The notes under the pieces were generated by a model. That model saw only the letters and a list, made by a program, of their open reading frames with translations, did not search any database and was not told where the DNA came from. A stretch of DNA of 64,000 nucleotides, taken from contig CAJHNH020000504.1 of NCBI GenBank assembly GCA_905116865.2, positions 121,001-185,000 on the forward strand, read 5' to 3'. Each line of letters begins with the position of its first letter. Positions within the stretch are counted from its first letter, which is position 1. The translations under genes were made by a program, and so were the position numbers. Of this stretch, positions 14,501-23,564 are shown piece after piece. The DNA is from Candidula unifasciata. Its lineage: Eukaryota; Mollusca; Gastropoda; Stylommatophora; Geomitridae.

Positions 14501-17500
14501 TAAAATCCACGCAGCCAGCAGTGGGTTTCGATCGTGGTACGTTGGAATTACGAGTCGGACTCACAACGCCTCAGCCACAGACGCCGCCGGGGTCTTCTTT
14601 AGTAGCAAATTAAAATGTCCTATGCTAATGATGCCATTGGCAACCTAGTTGACAGTCTGTTTATTTTTCCCAATCAGCATTGAATATCACCAATATTTTC
14701 CTGAACATAATGAATAACTAATTATAAAAGTGTAAACTGATCTGCGGAAGATAACTGTCAAAAATTCAGAAAAGAAGTTATTTAGTTGGTTGAAAAAAAT
14801 CAAATACAGCAGCACTGTTATAAACAGCCTCCACAAAATTATCTTTAAGAAAGTAATTATGCTAAAAAAAAAAGATCTGATGATTGCAAAAACATGAGTC
14901 TTAATTGCTAACACTGTATTTCTTCAAAATTCACTTCTGGGGGGAAATAAATATTACTTCCTAGAAATAATGCGTATCTTAAATATTAACCTACCCACAT
15001 TAAAAACAAATGTGATTCTGAAATATTAAACACATTAAAATAGACCATACTAATTCAATTATCTCGCAACATACATATATTATCCATCAATGTGACCAGG
15101 GATTGTTGAGGAATAATTTTAGAATACAGCTACAACAAATAATTGCAACAGTAATTAAATATTAGTAATAAACAGACGATATGTTTACAAAAATTAGTAA
15201 AATAAAATTTAAAAATTTCCACTTGCCACCACGGCACTCAAGAAAAACTGGTTAAAATGTATCCAAAATGAATCACAAATGAATATGAGCCACTTAGTAA
15301 TGTGTAAGTAAAATATAAACTCAATCTATACATTAGATTTTGTTCCAGAGAATCTTTTGAAGCATCATAACAGAGCACCATTATTTGGCAAAGAAAACTG
15401 ACTCCCAAAAACAAAAAACACACACACTTTATTTAAATTTTAGGCTTCTATGGCCATAAATCATGTTGGCATGGACGTAGAATACTGCTTGGCGGCTATA
15501 TTCTTTTCAAACAAACACTTAGTAACTTGGCAAATCTCACAAATATACTATATTTTTCGGCTTTCCACCCAACGTTTACAAATGAGCACGCCTGATGTCA
15601 GACACAAAGAACTCAAAAGGAAGTTAAAATTTAGCGGTCCGCGTTTTAACAACCGGTCACTGATAGATTAAAAACCTTCATTTGTCATGCGCAGTTGTAA
15701 CAAATCAGCGTGTGGTGCATTCCCTGGAACTCAAAGAGTTAACTCTCACATTTAAAAAAATCTGGTTCTGAAATATTAGCATGTAGAACACTCAACAGAA
15801 CACTAGAATAATAGCGTTTAAAAAAAAAATTCTCACCTTGTCATTATTTAACCGCCATATACAAACTCCACCATCAACTGATCCTGAGACAAATTCAGTT
15901 TCATCTGTAAAATAGAAAAGCTGATTTTTGCAACAGCTATTTTAATACCAAACCTTCCTGTGGGAGGGGGGGGGGGGGGGGAGGGGGGTGGGGGAGACAA
16001 ACCCACTGCCTCCCTGACAAGCTTGTCACACAAGGCGATTAATTAGGGTATTTCTTTCAAAGTTGGAGTGCATCTGCCTGAGAGACGAGGAACCAACAGT
16101 CTGCATATAAATAAACCAGATCTGTAAAACGAATGCTAACACATAACTCAAATTCTGGATAAGACTTAGTCCAGAAGAGGACGAACGATTTGAACCAGGG
16201 TTTACAGCCGGTGAACAGTAAGAAGATGAAGAATTCCAGACTCACCTTGTAGAAACATGCCAGCTATACAAATACAAACAGCAAACATGAGAATGTAGTT
16301 TCTAACATTGAAGTCTTCAAACAATCCATGGTGGCCAGTTTACTAGCCTACCAGCAGTGATCCAGAATAAGTAGCTCATGAAAACTGTTGATTCCTAAAA
16401 CAACCGCACAAGATTTTCCTGAGAAAGAAAAAACAAAAGCTAGGAAGGAAGATGTCATTCCTGTTTCATCTCCGTGTGGGATCTGTGGCCCCATTGTGGG
16501 GAAAACAAGAATTCACCCACTGCCTCCCCAACAAGCATGTCGTAAGAAATGACTAATTGGGAGCTTCCTTCAAAGTCAGAGTGCATTGGCCTGAGTGACA
16601 AGGAACAACCAAAATGGATGCGCTCACAAAAATCAGGCCCTGACATAAAGCCAAAGTCCAAATGGACAAACAACCAGGACTGTCCGCTAGAGCTTAAAGG
16701 CGGTGAACAAAGAAGAAGAAAGAGACCCCTGTCTCGCAAGAAAAATATGAAGAATCGCAGACATAAAATCATCTTATGCCTGCATATATTCTTCATCTTT
16801 GTATTGTGAGACCGGGGTGACATCCTTTCTTGCTAGCTTGGTTTAATAAAATGTCATGTGACTATGGTAGTATGTTCGACCCAGCCTAAAATGGGTACCA
16901 AGTAAAGATGGCCTGCATGTCTACCACATCACCCACTGACTGCTGATTGGCCTGTGCTTAAAGGTTTAAGAGGGTCCTTGATTAGACTTTTTTTTTTTAC
17001 CTGGCAGTGTGAAAGATGGCTCTGGGCTAATGTCTCCTATAGTAGACATGCTTCTACATTGTAACTCCAAAGCTCATTTAAAAAAAACTATATTTAGGTT
17101 TCTCTATTATTTCATTTGCCCTGTGGCTTCCAGAAAAAAGTCCTAGTTAGCTATACTGTTACAGTGTCTTTTCACTGTGTCCTATATCCAGAGCAAGTGT
17201 CTTTTTCTCACAATCAATGTTAACAAGCCAAAACAAGTAACACACACAGAAAATACATAATGTAACTGTACTTTAATACCTTCCAATCTGTTTCTGACCC
17301 AAGACACACAGTTAACTCGATCAGTATTTCCTACAAATGTTGCACATACTCCTCCAGCAACACTCTGGCCCTAAGTGTATGAAAAAAGTAAACACTTTTA
17401 ATATAGTGGAAAGGATCTACTTCAGTTTCACACAAAGCACAAATCCTACAGCTCCAGGGATGATGCCCAGGTATCTCTGCATGACATATCTGCATAAAAA

Positions 17501-20500
17501 CTACACTGATGAACTGGACATGTCTGTGAAACAATATTCAGTGTTAAGCAAATGGACTAAACACTTCACTGCGAATCAAATGTATTGACCCTTTGAAGAC
17601 GACACGGCAAAAATATCGGCCTGACACAAAGCAGCCAAAAGGACGACTGGGCTGATTGGTCAGCCCTATGTAATACAGGCCTTGAGACTGGCTGGTAGGT
17701 TTTCGTACCAGCCAATCAGATTGCTTCTCGCATTTATTGCACATGTGGGCTGTTCAATGATGGCTTTCGAGAAAGTTTGATGTGTTCGGTAATTTTACAT
17801 CAATTTTTTTCTGAGGTTACATGTGCCCAACAATGGCAAAAAGGACTGTTGCGTATTAGCAATCAAAACAGCTGGAGACAGAAGTGTGTCCAAGGGCCTT
17901 ACTTAGTAAAACACAAGTGTTAGGACTTATTCAAGCTTCACCCATCAAAAAATTCACCCACAGTTTTTAGGTTAGTCATGTTTGTTCCTAAATTTGAAAA
18001 ACATAATTGCATAAATTATGCAAATCAGAATAGTTGATTTAAATAAATGTTGAGATTTCAGTTTGATTCATATATATTCAGTTAGTTTATTTCATTTCCT
18101 ACACCAATATATATTTTGTATACGTTAATTAAACACTTTTTTAAAACAATTTTTTGTGTATAAATTATGAGAATCCTCTCCTAAAGGCTTAGTCTTTTTG
18201 GCACTGAAACTCCAAAAAATTGTCTCAAGAGGGTTAAAGAGAGTGACAGACAGAGAGAGAGAGAGAGAGAGAGTCAGTCAGAGAGAGTGAGAGAAAGATA
18301 TGTGCGTGAGAGAGAAAGATGTTGAATGTTGAATTAAGAATCAACAACACAGCACTTGGGACACCCCCACAAGCATTCCATCCCCACCTTCAGCAGCAAG
18401 CGAAGAGTTAAAATTCCAATGGTACCAGTAACTTGTCTGAAAGTATATCCATCTCGCCTTTCCCCTGAGTGTCAAGCTTTAGCAAGATCCCCTTGTAACT
18501 ACTCGCAGTGCCATTCTCCTCAGACTGTAATGATCTATCTATGCAGAGGCACTGTTCACTGGCTCTCAAAGGACCCTCACAACATCCAGCTTTTCATACA
18601 TCAGTTCACCACCAAGTCGTGCAGAATTGGCCAGTCTATATGTCTGCTCATTTGCCAACACACCGTCATGACCTGGAGAAAATATCCAAAGGATGCTAAC
18701 TACCTAGGATCTTTAAAGTGATGCTTGCCACTCTGCATGGAGCATGCCCGTCTCCACCTTTCTCAACTGGCTCTGTGAGTCAGTTATAATGATGGCAAAT
18801 GTGTACAGCTCATTCTCAAGCCAGTTCTGCACCACTGTTTGCAGAACTTTGAGCCTATCTGCAATAGTAGGCAGTGCAAGTATATATCGCATACATTCTA
18901 CCGGGGTATCTCTTGTACATACCAGAATTACCCGCATGGCTTCATTCTGTATGCGTTCGAGTTTCAACAGCTGACTCTTTGATATGGTAAGCATTTTAAG
19001 TCCATAATCTATCACCGACAGGATCACATGCTGGAACATCGTGAATAAAATTCTTTGTTCCATGTCCATTGCTGCCATAATCTTGAGAGCATTGAGTCCT
19101 TTTTGGCATTTCACCGCTACTGCCTCCCCATGATCCCTGAAGGACGGGTTTCTATTGAAAATGATACCTAGGTACCTCAGTTTGCTTTCTCTTTTGATAT
19201 TACAGTTATTAACTGTTAGATATGGAACATTAGCTTTTACAGTTCTGTTGAATATTGACAATATTGAACTAAGAATAAACATCACAGTACTCAGGACACT
19301 TCAATAAGCGCTCCGTCCCCATCTTCAGCAGCAAACAAAGAGTTCCAATTTCGATGGCACCAGTAACTGTCTGATTGTATATCCATCTCGTCTTTCCCTT
19401 GAGTGTTAAGCGTTGGCCAGATCCCCTGGCAAGTCCTTGCAGAGCCATTCTTCTCTGCTCCTGATGATATATTTGTCAGTAATAAACAACAGTGAACTGG
19501 GATTTGACTTTAGCAGTGTCTTGATTATTTGTATTCTGTATGGAGCTAGCTAAATATTCTGCAAGGATAATAAATTAATTTTCAGTAGGATGATAAATCT
19601 TGCATCTGGCACCATTTTGGATAATACCAGCAAGGTGAAAGCTTTAACACTTAACTGGTGGTTGAAGTTGCTTAGAGGGATGAAAGTGTCAAATGGTATT
19701 CTGGTTGAGGTGAGGATGGCATGTTTCAAACAGTTGTTTCAAAGAAGCCATATGCATGCCAGTTCATTCATTGTCATATATTACCATTATTTGTCACACA
19801 GAACTCACAGTCTTTTCCTAACTTCTGAACTACCTTGTGCAGTCACTTTGATATCATAGATTAAATCTAGTCCAGCAACTCTGGCTTCTTTCTCCAATGT
19901 TTGCTCTATCTCTTCGACGTCCTTGTTTCCTCAGTCCCTGTTTGCCATTTTATTGCCTGTTTGGTGATTATCTGCTCATTTCTTTTTCTCAGATGTGTTT
20001 ATTAGCACCATCTTCTGTGTCTTAAAACTGTTGATACCAGTGGTTGCCCAGACATTTCTCTTATTTCTTCAGCCCTCTTGAACTCACCCTATTTTATCGT
20101 CATCATTTTTTTTCAGGCATTTGTTTTTCGAATGCAGTTAACTTTTGTTGCATATCTTTAGTGATTCTTCAACTTTGACTTTGTTAAAACTGAAATAACA
20201 ATTGAAAAGAAAATGCCTAACTTGGTTATAAAACTCTACAATTTATATTTCCTTATTTTCTTTAGGCATTTTAAAGTTGCTAACGCCTTACCAATGCATA
20301 ACTTTCTTTCTTTGTGTTTCCTTGGCTATCAAGATTACTATCTAAATAAGAAAACTGATCTGTTACTTTAATTCTTTTTGTCTCCAGTATAACATCTGCT
20401 TGACCTGTTATTGGTGCTGCAATGTATTTGTCTTTTCATAACTTGCCTGTAGCCTAATTTTTGATACTATTTTGGCTAAATCATGTGTTTTTACTTGCAG

Positions 20501-23027
20501 TTCGCTATTCTTACTAAGTAGAACACTATTATCTGTAAAATGAGATCTTCCAACTGTGTGTTCTCCATCCACTCAATGTCAGTGTTTCCAGAACATTTTT
20601 AAATCTTCAGTCAATAGCTATACCAAGTAACGGGAGATAAAAGGCCTCCATGTCTTTCCCTTGAGTGTTAAGCGTCGGCCAGATCCCCTGGCAACTCCTT
20701 GCAGAGCCATTCTTCTCTGCCTCTGATGATCTATTTGCCCTTCTGCACAGTTCTCTCGCTCCCAGAGGGCCCTTTAACTTGTCATACATCAATTTACCAC
20801 CAAGGGGTGCAGAACAGACCAGTCTATCTGCCTATCTTCCAATACACCGGCTCAACGCATGCTCTGTGAGTCAGTTACAATCACGGAATGTGTGTACAGC
20901 TGATTCTCAAGCCAGCGGAAGGCAGCAGTGACTGCCTCCACCTCCATTCTCAAACTAGACATTGTGATATGATATGCCAGGCTTGTTGCACTAAGCGACG
21001 TCCATTCGCTTTTGCTATGAACCCCTATGCATTTCATCTGCCCCTTAACACAGAGCCATCTGTATAGATAATCACATCACTTAGGCGGGAATTATCATAA
21101 ATCATTTGTTGAACTTCTGATTGAGCAGCGCCAGCTGGCCAGTCCCTGCACTCATGACCTAAAGTGATAAGAACCCTATACAAGTCTGAAACTTGTTCGG
21201 TCACTCTGACCCACTTCTCACCTCACACAAATTTATCAAGCCCACACAAGTCTGATTGTGTCTTCAGCTTATGCCATCCAAGACCTTCCTCTTTTCAGTC
21301 TGTGACACTTAGCTCTATCCAGGGCTTCATGCAGGAGGTGCTTCTTGTCTGCATCTACTCTGAGGTATGACTTTGCTTGCAGAACTTTGAGCCTATCTGC
21401 AATAGTGGTCAGAGCAAGTATTTATCGCATACGGCTGGGGTATCTCTTCTACATCACAGAATTATCCACATGGCTTCATTCTGTATGAGTTCAAGTTTAA
21501 TCAGCATGTCTGTGAACACCTACCGATGTTTAGTTTGCTCCATAAAATAACCACCTGACCACTTACTGCAAGTCTGTGAATACCGACCCATGTTTACTTT
21601 GCTCCATATCATAACCTCTTGACCACTTACTGCATGTCTGTGAACCCCTACATTAGCTCTTACAATTCTACTGTCCAGAGAGCACCACAAAACAGCCCGC
21701 CTTTTCTGAGTTTATGACAGCACCCATTTCTGCACACTTTGTCTACAGTTGCCAGTAGCTCTTGGGCTATCCGTTGCCTTATCCCCTGCCTATATGCAAG
21801 AACATCATCAGCAAATATCAATATCCTTCCAACACCTGGTGCTTCAAGTTCTGCAATCTTGTTTGTATACACATTGCAGAGCACTGGTGAAATTGCAGAA
21901 CCCAGGGGTAGTCCCGAGGTGATATTACATTGTTCTGAGGTCCATGTACCCAGGCGAAGGGCTACCATATGTGAATGCAGGACAGCTTCTGACTATCCAG
22001 TTCACAAGCCAAGGACAAAACACTTTTTCCATGAGTGCAGATCAAAAGTAGCTTCATTTTACCAGGTATTTTTCTGTGTCTGGTAGCTACCCAAACGTTT
22101 TGGAAGGAGCTTTTCCCTTGCTAAAAACATCTATAGTTTAACAGCAATAATCTTCTCAAGCACCTTGCCAAAAGTATTTTGTAGGGTGATAATTCTGAAA
22201 CTGCTGAGTCTGGAATAATCTTTGCCTGGTTTTATAAGTGGGATTAGGTAGCTGTGTACCCAATCCTGGGATGCTGAAGCTGTTCTGATTGAAATAAAAA
22301 GCCGTCTCCCTCAAGTCTTCATCACTCATGCTCTTCATATGGGTATACTGGACTCCCTCTGGCCCCGGCGCAGTGTCTTTTGTTTTTAACAGGTCTCATT
22401 TATTTTTTTTTGCAACATATATATATATTTGGCTCTCCTTTAAACTACGGCCGGTTAGTCGGAGTTCAGTCCCTTGGCTGCAGTGCAATTACGGAGTGGA
22501 AAAGAGGGAACGAAACAAATGACATAATTACTGTGTGTTGGCGATAGACAGCGTGCAGTGCCCTGCTGTCATCATATGGCTAGGGTTTGGGTTAGGGTTA
22601 CGGTTAGGTTTAGGGTTAGGGTTATGCTCAGCTAGCCACCGCAACCATGCAAGCTTATCACTCATTAAGGCATACAGATCTACGACCACTAAGTCTTGAG
22701 TCGCAAGAACGCGGTCGTTAATGTGAGTCGCAGCGCGTGGTCTAGCTCTAGCAGCCATGTGGACGGCACTTTGTTTTGTGATTCGTGCCTTCTCCACTCT
22801 GTAATTGCACTGTAGCCAGGGGACTGAACTCCGACTAACCGGCCGTAGTATAAAGGAGAACCAAATATTTTATTAATATTATATCCTCCATCCTAATCAC
22901 CAATGAAATATCAGTAATATCACGAAATATATCATTTAGTACTAATAGTACTACTATACAGATTAACTGTAACTGAATTTCTAAGCTCCATAGAAAGAAG
23001 ATGTGTGTGTGTGTGAGTGAGAGAGGT

Positions 23028-23108
<81 letters not shown>

Positions 23109-23338
23109 TCAGTCTCACTCAGAGAGAGAGAGAAATTCAGAAAACAACGTCGGCAGTGCGGAAAAAAAAAAAACACATTGTTTATTTCCTCCTAAAAGAA
23201 AAGATGAACCACCTCAGGCTGATAAAGTGCAACAGCTCTGCTATATCCATATATTATCAGTCCGTTTCTTCCCCAGTCAGCGCTATACGGGCATCTATTA
23301 CAAGCGGCAGCCACATAACATGTGTTTACAGTGGCCAT
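452..23338 (-). CDS. ELP2: Elongator complex protein 2, N-terminal part (gene continues past the left edge)
   Basis: ELP2 is the two-propeller WD40 subunit of Elongator, which modifies wobble uridines of tRNA (cm5U pathway). Eight minus-strand coding exons were found, in order: 23213-23338, 17280-17330, 15837-15904, 13915-14083, 9961-10041, 8110-8177, 3533-3599, 452-625. From 17330 onward every junction is GT-AG and codon phases match. Diagnostic blocks match animal ELP2 in order: 'DRVNCVSWV', 'VSGSVDGGVCIWRL', 'LKGHEGSV', 'ASADSTVRIWSK', 'QTLNFGSGFAL', 'VPIVACGCDDHKVHLY', 'LSGHEDWIRSL', 'DILLASCAQDHLIRVW'. About 268 codons are recovered, from a family length near 830. Exon 1 ends in phase 0 and the next found exon starts with 2 nt of a split codon, so a short exon of about 28 nt is missing between them. 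Later WD repeats lie beyond base 1. Introns are unusually large because they are full of repeats. Confidence 0.9.
626..3532. other. ELP2 intron: SINE and RTE scraps, poly-C tracts
   Basis: A fragment of SINE family A lies at about 840-965 (plus; the tgctgattggtct block is readable). An RTE-like 3' fragment lies at 1255-1560. Poly-C runs are at 1128-1148 and 2828-2846. I see nothing coding in 1560-3530; ORFs there are short and unlike any protein I know. Confidence 0.6.
1255..1560 (+). mobile_element. RTE-like retrotransposon, C-terminal relic
   Basis: The broken frame 'RMKWFGHLMRI' followed by a basic region is the conserved KWFGHv-R tail after the RT of RTE-type LINEs. The flanking words (agatgtttgagaatggctgtg) parallel the better copy at 56360. 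It ends in a gaaagaaagaagaag tail. Confidence 0.55.
3533..3599 (-). CDS. ELP2: ELP2 coding exon
   Basis: A 67-nt exon with acceptor ctgtag and donor gtaagt. It encodes 'YFRVLVLSGHEDWIRSLNF', matching FQKVLSLCGHEDWIRGVEW. It ends in phase 1 within a GAT codon completed by the next exon. Confidence 0.92.
4709..4918 (-). mobile_element. RTE 3' tail fragment (5'-truncated)
   Basis: Read on the minus strand it encodes 'KRRGRPTRRWAQGISDSL', the RT-terminal domain of the RTE family also seen at 38165 and 42547. It ends in a (ATG)n tail, seen as catcatcatcatgtagca at the left edge. It is nested in the 4538-7803 element. Confidence 0.7.
4920..7170 (+). repeat. 2.2 kb polypurine/polypyrimidine region
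   Basis: The plus strand is nearly all A and G with very few pyrimidines. It includes (AG)n at 5445-5517 and 6681-6700, G runs at 5700-5717, 6528-6552 and 6700-6716, and (TG)n then G at 5923-5970. Long open frames here translate to Ser/Leu- or Arg/Glu-rich low complexity and are not genes. Mirror-symmetric purine tracts can form triplex (H-DNA), and the G runs can form quadruplexes. Confidence 0.85.
8110..8177 (-). CDS. ELP2: ELP2 coding exon
   Basis: A 68-nt exon with acceptor ctgcag and donor gtaaga. It encodes 'PIVACGCDDHKVHLYVAGDD', matching PILACGNDDCRIHIF of the family. It ends in phase 0. Confidence 0.92.
9215..9620 (+). mobile_element. I-group LINE RNase H relic
   Basis: The broken frames read '...TGQAGVKGKKRADRLALSA', the GxxGvkGNexADrLA end of RNase H, followed by a degraded 3' end. 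It resembles the termini at 1-380 and 50415. It lies in an ELP2 intron, antisense. Confidence 0.6.
9961..10041 (-). CDS. ELP2: ELP2 coding exon
   Basis: An 81-nt exon with acceptor ttctag and donor gtatgc. It encodes 'ATEKQTLNFGSGFALTVAVF', matching [20 protein letters not shown] of human ELP2. It starts with 2 nt and ends with 1 nt of split codons, which agrees with both neighbours. Confidence 0.92.
10150..10920 (-). mobile_element. LINE C-terminal relic, split by an RTE insertion
   Basis: On the minus strand the right part (10680-10920) reads 'YKTLMRP*VLYGSETWNLKK', the typical post-RT block. The left part (10150-10430) reads 'RPRRQWRDNMWADLQGYQL' and 'TSRARNAEKEEW', the C-terminal end. 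The two halves are separated by the plus-strand RTE tail at 10477-10670, so they were once continuous. Confidence 0.6.
10477..10670 (+). mobile_element. 5'-truncated RTE tail with target duplication
   Basis: The sequence ends '...gcaaaggacctgctac' plus (ATG)n, the RTE 3' terminus repeated elsewhere in the window. The flanks TAAGTTTAACT (10466-10476) and TAAATTTAACT (10671-10681) are an 11-bp target duplication with one mismatch. It interrupts the minus-strand LINE relic at 10150-10920. Confidence 0.75.
10921..12180. other. ELP2 intron stretch: GC-rich island, poly-A/poly-T block
   Basis: 11100-11460 is GC-rich compared with its surroundings and has an open frame ending 'SGQTGPSQSVVVIGPP' that I do not recognise. 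It may be the edge of an unidentified element. A-run then T-run low complexity follows at 11467-11580. The rest to 12180 is AT-rich with nothing I can name. Confidence 0.4.
12181..12452 (-). repeat. tRNA-headed SINE, family A
   Basis: This is the reverse complement of the reference copy at 55243. The tRNA-like head (gagtcgccatggcggagtag) lies at the right end, then the body with gacccagccttgagtggg-type and 'gtgatgctgaccacatcaccc'-type blocks, ending leftwards in agtaaag. Confidence 0.8.
12490..13090 (-). pseudogene. Degraded DDE transposase, pogo/Tigger-like
   Basis: Minus-strand frames, with stops, contain 'DLDETRMNISPGQQGGKLC'-like text, then 'KAVLLLDNPPLHLATDES' (the LLxDNxPxH catalytic block) and 'GIIEMVTKKD' (compare QGVIetmKrxYr after the last Asp). 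Further on, 'ADDITEWMSNGKLDEITDS' resembles the C-terminal part of Tigger proteins. The order fits a pogo-clade transposase. It is clearly dead: several stops and no complete catalytic triad visible. Confidence 0.5.
13235..13310 (+). repeat. SINE family B, 3' end fragment
   Basis: The run gtggatgaacaacgagg...tccgctagtttacagctggtgaacacaaag is the terminal block of family B (compare 16680-16720 and 55885-55925). Confidence 0.55.
13440..13925. repeat. 63-bp minisatellite built on an ELP2 splice donor
   Basis: About eight units of roughly 63 bp (phase marks near 13446, 13509, 13576, 13640, 13701, 13764, 13827, 13895). Each carries ctgtgaacatctacc, then tgtttacttagctcca, then accataacctcttgaccac. 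The last unit is the exon edge itself: ctgtaaacatctac and CATTGTTTACTTTGCTCCA (exon). Internal units differ by a few bases, and one has a 3-bp deletion. Confidence 0.9.
13915..14083 (-). CDS. ELP2: ELP2 coding exon overlapping a minisatellite
   Basis: A 169-nt exon, phase 0 to 1, encoding the LKGHEGSV strand and 'LIVTASADSTVRIWSKVN'. The acceptor is tttcag and the donor is gtagat. Its last 19 bases plus the first intron bases are one unit of the 63-bp tandem array at 13440-13925 (see findings). Together with the 9961-10041 exon it gives the same length as human ELP2 between WSK and QTLNFG, which supports this donor choice. Confidence 0.9.
14300..14600 (-). repeat. tRNA-headed SINE, family A
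   Basis: Reverse complement of the family: leftward tail agtaaag, body (taatggggtcagcattacgcc), and tRNA-like head at the right with the inverted B-box-like stretch gtgggtttcgatcgtgg. It is more diverged than the 12181 copy. Confidence 0.75.
14640..15836. repeat. ELP2 intron with copy 1 of dispersed repeat D
   Basis: From about 15030 to 15760 this matches 26590-27710 in order. Shared words include 'agccacttagtaatgtgtaagtaaaat', 'attttgttccagaga' and 'ttttcaaacaaacacttagtaact'. There is no coding potential. The two copies flank the ELP2 start region on either side and lie in the same orientation. Confidence 0.6.
15837..15904 (-). CDS. ELP2: ELP2 coding exon
   Basis: A 68-nt exon with acceptor ttttacag and donor gtgaga. 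It encodes 'ETEFVSGSVDGGVCIWRL' and ends in phase 0. This is a WD repeat matching STELVSGGSDNQVIHW of the human protein. A family-B SINE begins about 55 bp upstream (15960). Confidence 0.9.
15960..16235 (+). repeat. SINE family B copy (starts at a G run)
   Basis: It begins after a G run at 15964-15990 with 'aaacccactgcctccctgacaagc', continues 'gcatctgcctgagagacgagg', and ends 'tttacagccggtgaacagtaagaagatgaag'. These are the start, middle and AAG-type tail of family B. Confidence 0.7.
16455..16745 (+). repeat. SINE family B copy
   Basis: It has 'cactgcctccccaacaagc', 'gactaattgggagcttcc', 'cttaaaggcggtgaacaa' and the agaagaagaaag tail. An open frame across it (16549-16809) is accidental. Confidence 0.75.
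16850..16990 (+). repeat. SINE family A, body fragment
   Basis: It contains 'gacccagcctaaaatgggta', 'catcacccactgactgctga' and 'ttggcctgtgcttaaaggt' in family order. The tRNA-like head is missing. Confidence 0.65.
17280..17330 (-). CDS. ELP2: ELP2 coding exon (first WD repeat)
   Basis: A 51-nt exon with acceptor tttgtag and donor gtatta. It encodes 'NTDRVNCVSWVRNRLE', aligning to the HTARVNCIQW block of human ELP2. Two bases open a split codon, so an unseen upstream exon must end in phase 1. Confidence 0.85.
17586..18238. mobile_element. Possible piggyBac-like non-autonomous element
   Basis: The left end TTGACCCTTTGAAGAC and the inverse of the right end TTAACCCTCTTGAGAC are similar, next to TTGA and TTAA. 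That resembles a decayed TTAA-flanked CCCTTT-type terminus pair. The interior is AT-rich without an ORF. Weak evidence. Confidence 0.3.
18340..19475 (-). mobile_element. I-group LINE relic: RT C-terminal region plus RNase H pieces
   Basis: The open frame 18713-19285 (190 aa) reads, in order, 'ESKLRYLGIIFNRNPSF', 'LERIQNEAMRVILVC', 'YILALPTIADRLKVLQ' (post-RT thumb), then jumps directly to 'IIITDSQSQLRKVETG' (RNase H), skipping the domain start. So about 150 residues are deleted relative to the copy at 49390-50050. The RNase H end lies at 18345-18720. A second copy of that 3' end follows at 19290-19475, giving a partial tandem. Confidence 0.8.
19476..20640 (-). mobile_element. Degenerate RTE-like RT region
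   Basis: 19476-19650 matches 37950-38130 almost word for word (ttgactttagcagtgtcttg, gtattctgtatggagctagc), and that copy abuts an RTE tail. 19870-20050 matches 44450-44600. Short minus-strand peptides look like a decayed RT, but no motif is intact. Confidence 0.4.
20641..22390 (-). mobile_element. I-group LINE relic with RT and RNase H
   Basis: Minus-strand order from the right: 'APGPEGVQYTHMKSMSDEDL' (22330-22375, finger region), a weak middle, 'SGLPLGSAISPVLCNVYT' and 'ILIFADDVLAYRQG' (21660-21910; the FADD catalytic pair is present), then 'LRMEVEAVTAAFRWLENQ' and 'IVTDSQSM' of RNase H (20852-21037), and the 3' end near 20641. Frameshifts separate the pieces, and a 63-bp satellite stretch sits at 21500-21655. 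Confidence 0.8.
21500..21655. repeat. Extra copies of the 63-bp exon-junction repeat
   Basis: About two and a half units of the 13440-13925 array, same orientation, lie inside the LINE relic. They keep 'tttactttgctccat', which resembles the real exon edge (tttactttgctccag) more closely than most array units (tttacttagctccat). Confidence 0.8.
22423..22872. mobile_element. Foldback element (about 60-bp TIRs) with telomere-like core
   Basis: The left end atatttggctctccttta-aactacggccggttagtcgg (from 22423) reappears inverted at the right end (ccgactaaccggccgtagta...ggagaaccaaatat, to 22872), and the match continues about 60 bp. The core at 22575-22626 is a degenerate (TTAGGG)n run. There is no transposase, so it is MITE-like and could fold into a long hairpin. 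Confidence 0.8.
22575..22626 (+). repeat. Interstitial TTAGGG-like repeat
   Basis: About eight hexamers such as ttaggg, ttacgg, ttaggt, tttagggttaggg lie inside the foldback element. A second, related block is at 24905-24950 inside the sister element. Confidence 0.85.
22980..23135 (+). repeat. (GA)n microsatellite
   Basis: (TG)n then a long, slightly interrupted GA run, about 80 bp before the donor of ELP2 exon 1. Confidence 0.9.
23213..23338 (-). CDS. ELP2: ELP2 coding exon 1 (start codon)
   Basis: It encodes 42 residues starting at an ATG complementary to 23336-23338. The N-terminus 'TCYVAAACNRCPYSADWG' and 'YSRAVALYQPE' align with the first blade of ELP2 (human: a cysteine-rich start, then NWSSGP... 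and VVLYDP). A CCAAT motif lies just upstream of the ATG. The donor placed at gtggtt is weak, so the inner boundary is less certain than the others. Confidence 0.75.
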
Positions 23339-23564
23339 CTTATTGGCCAGCAGTCACTGGCAGTCAGTCAGGCAGCAGATTGTAAAATCAAATAATCTGG
23401 CCCTTACACTCAACAGATAATGGTGGTTGCTTTTTCATGACGATTTCAGAGAATTTCGACCCTTAGAATTTAATTCCGCACAATAGATTTCCGATCCTTG
23501 CTTGACTTGGAGTTAAACCTTGTGGTTTACTTTTCTATAAAATGGCTGTTATGATTGGTATTCT

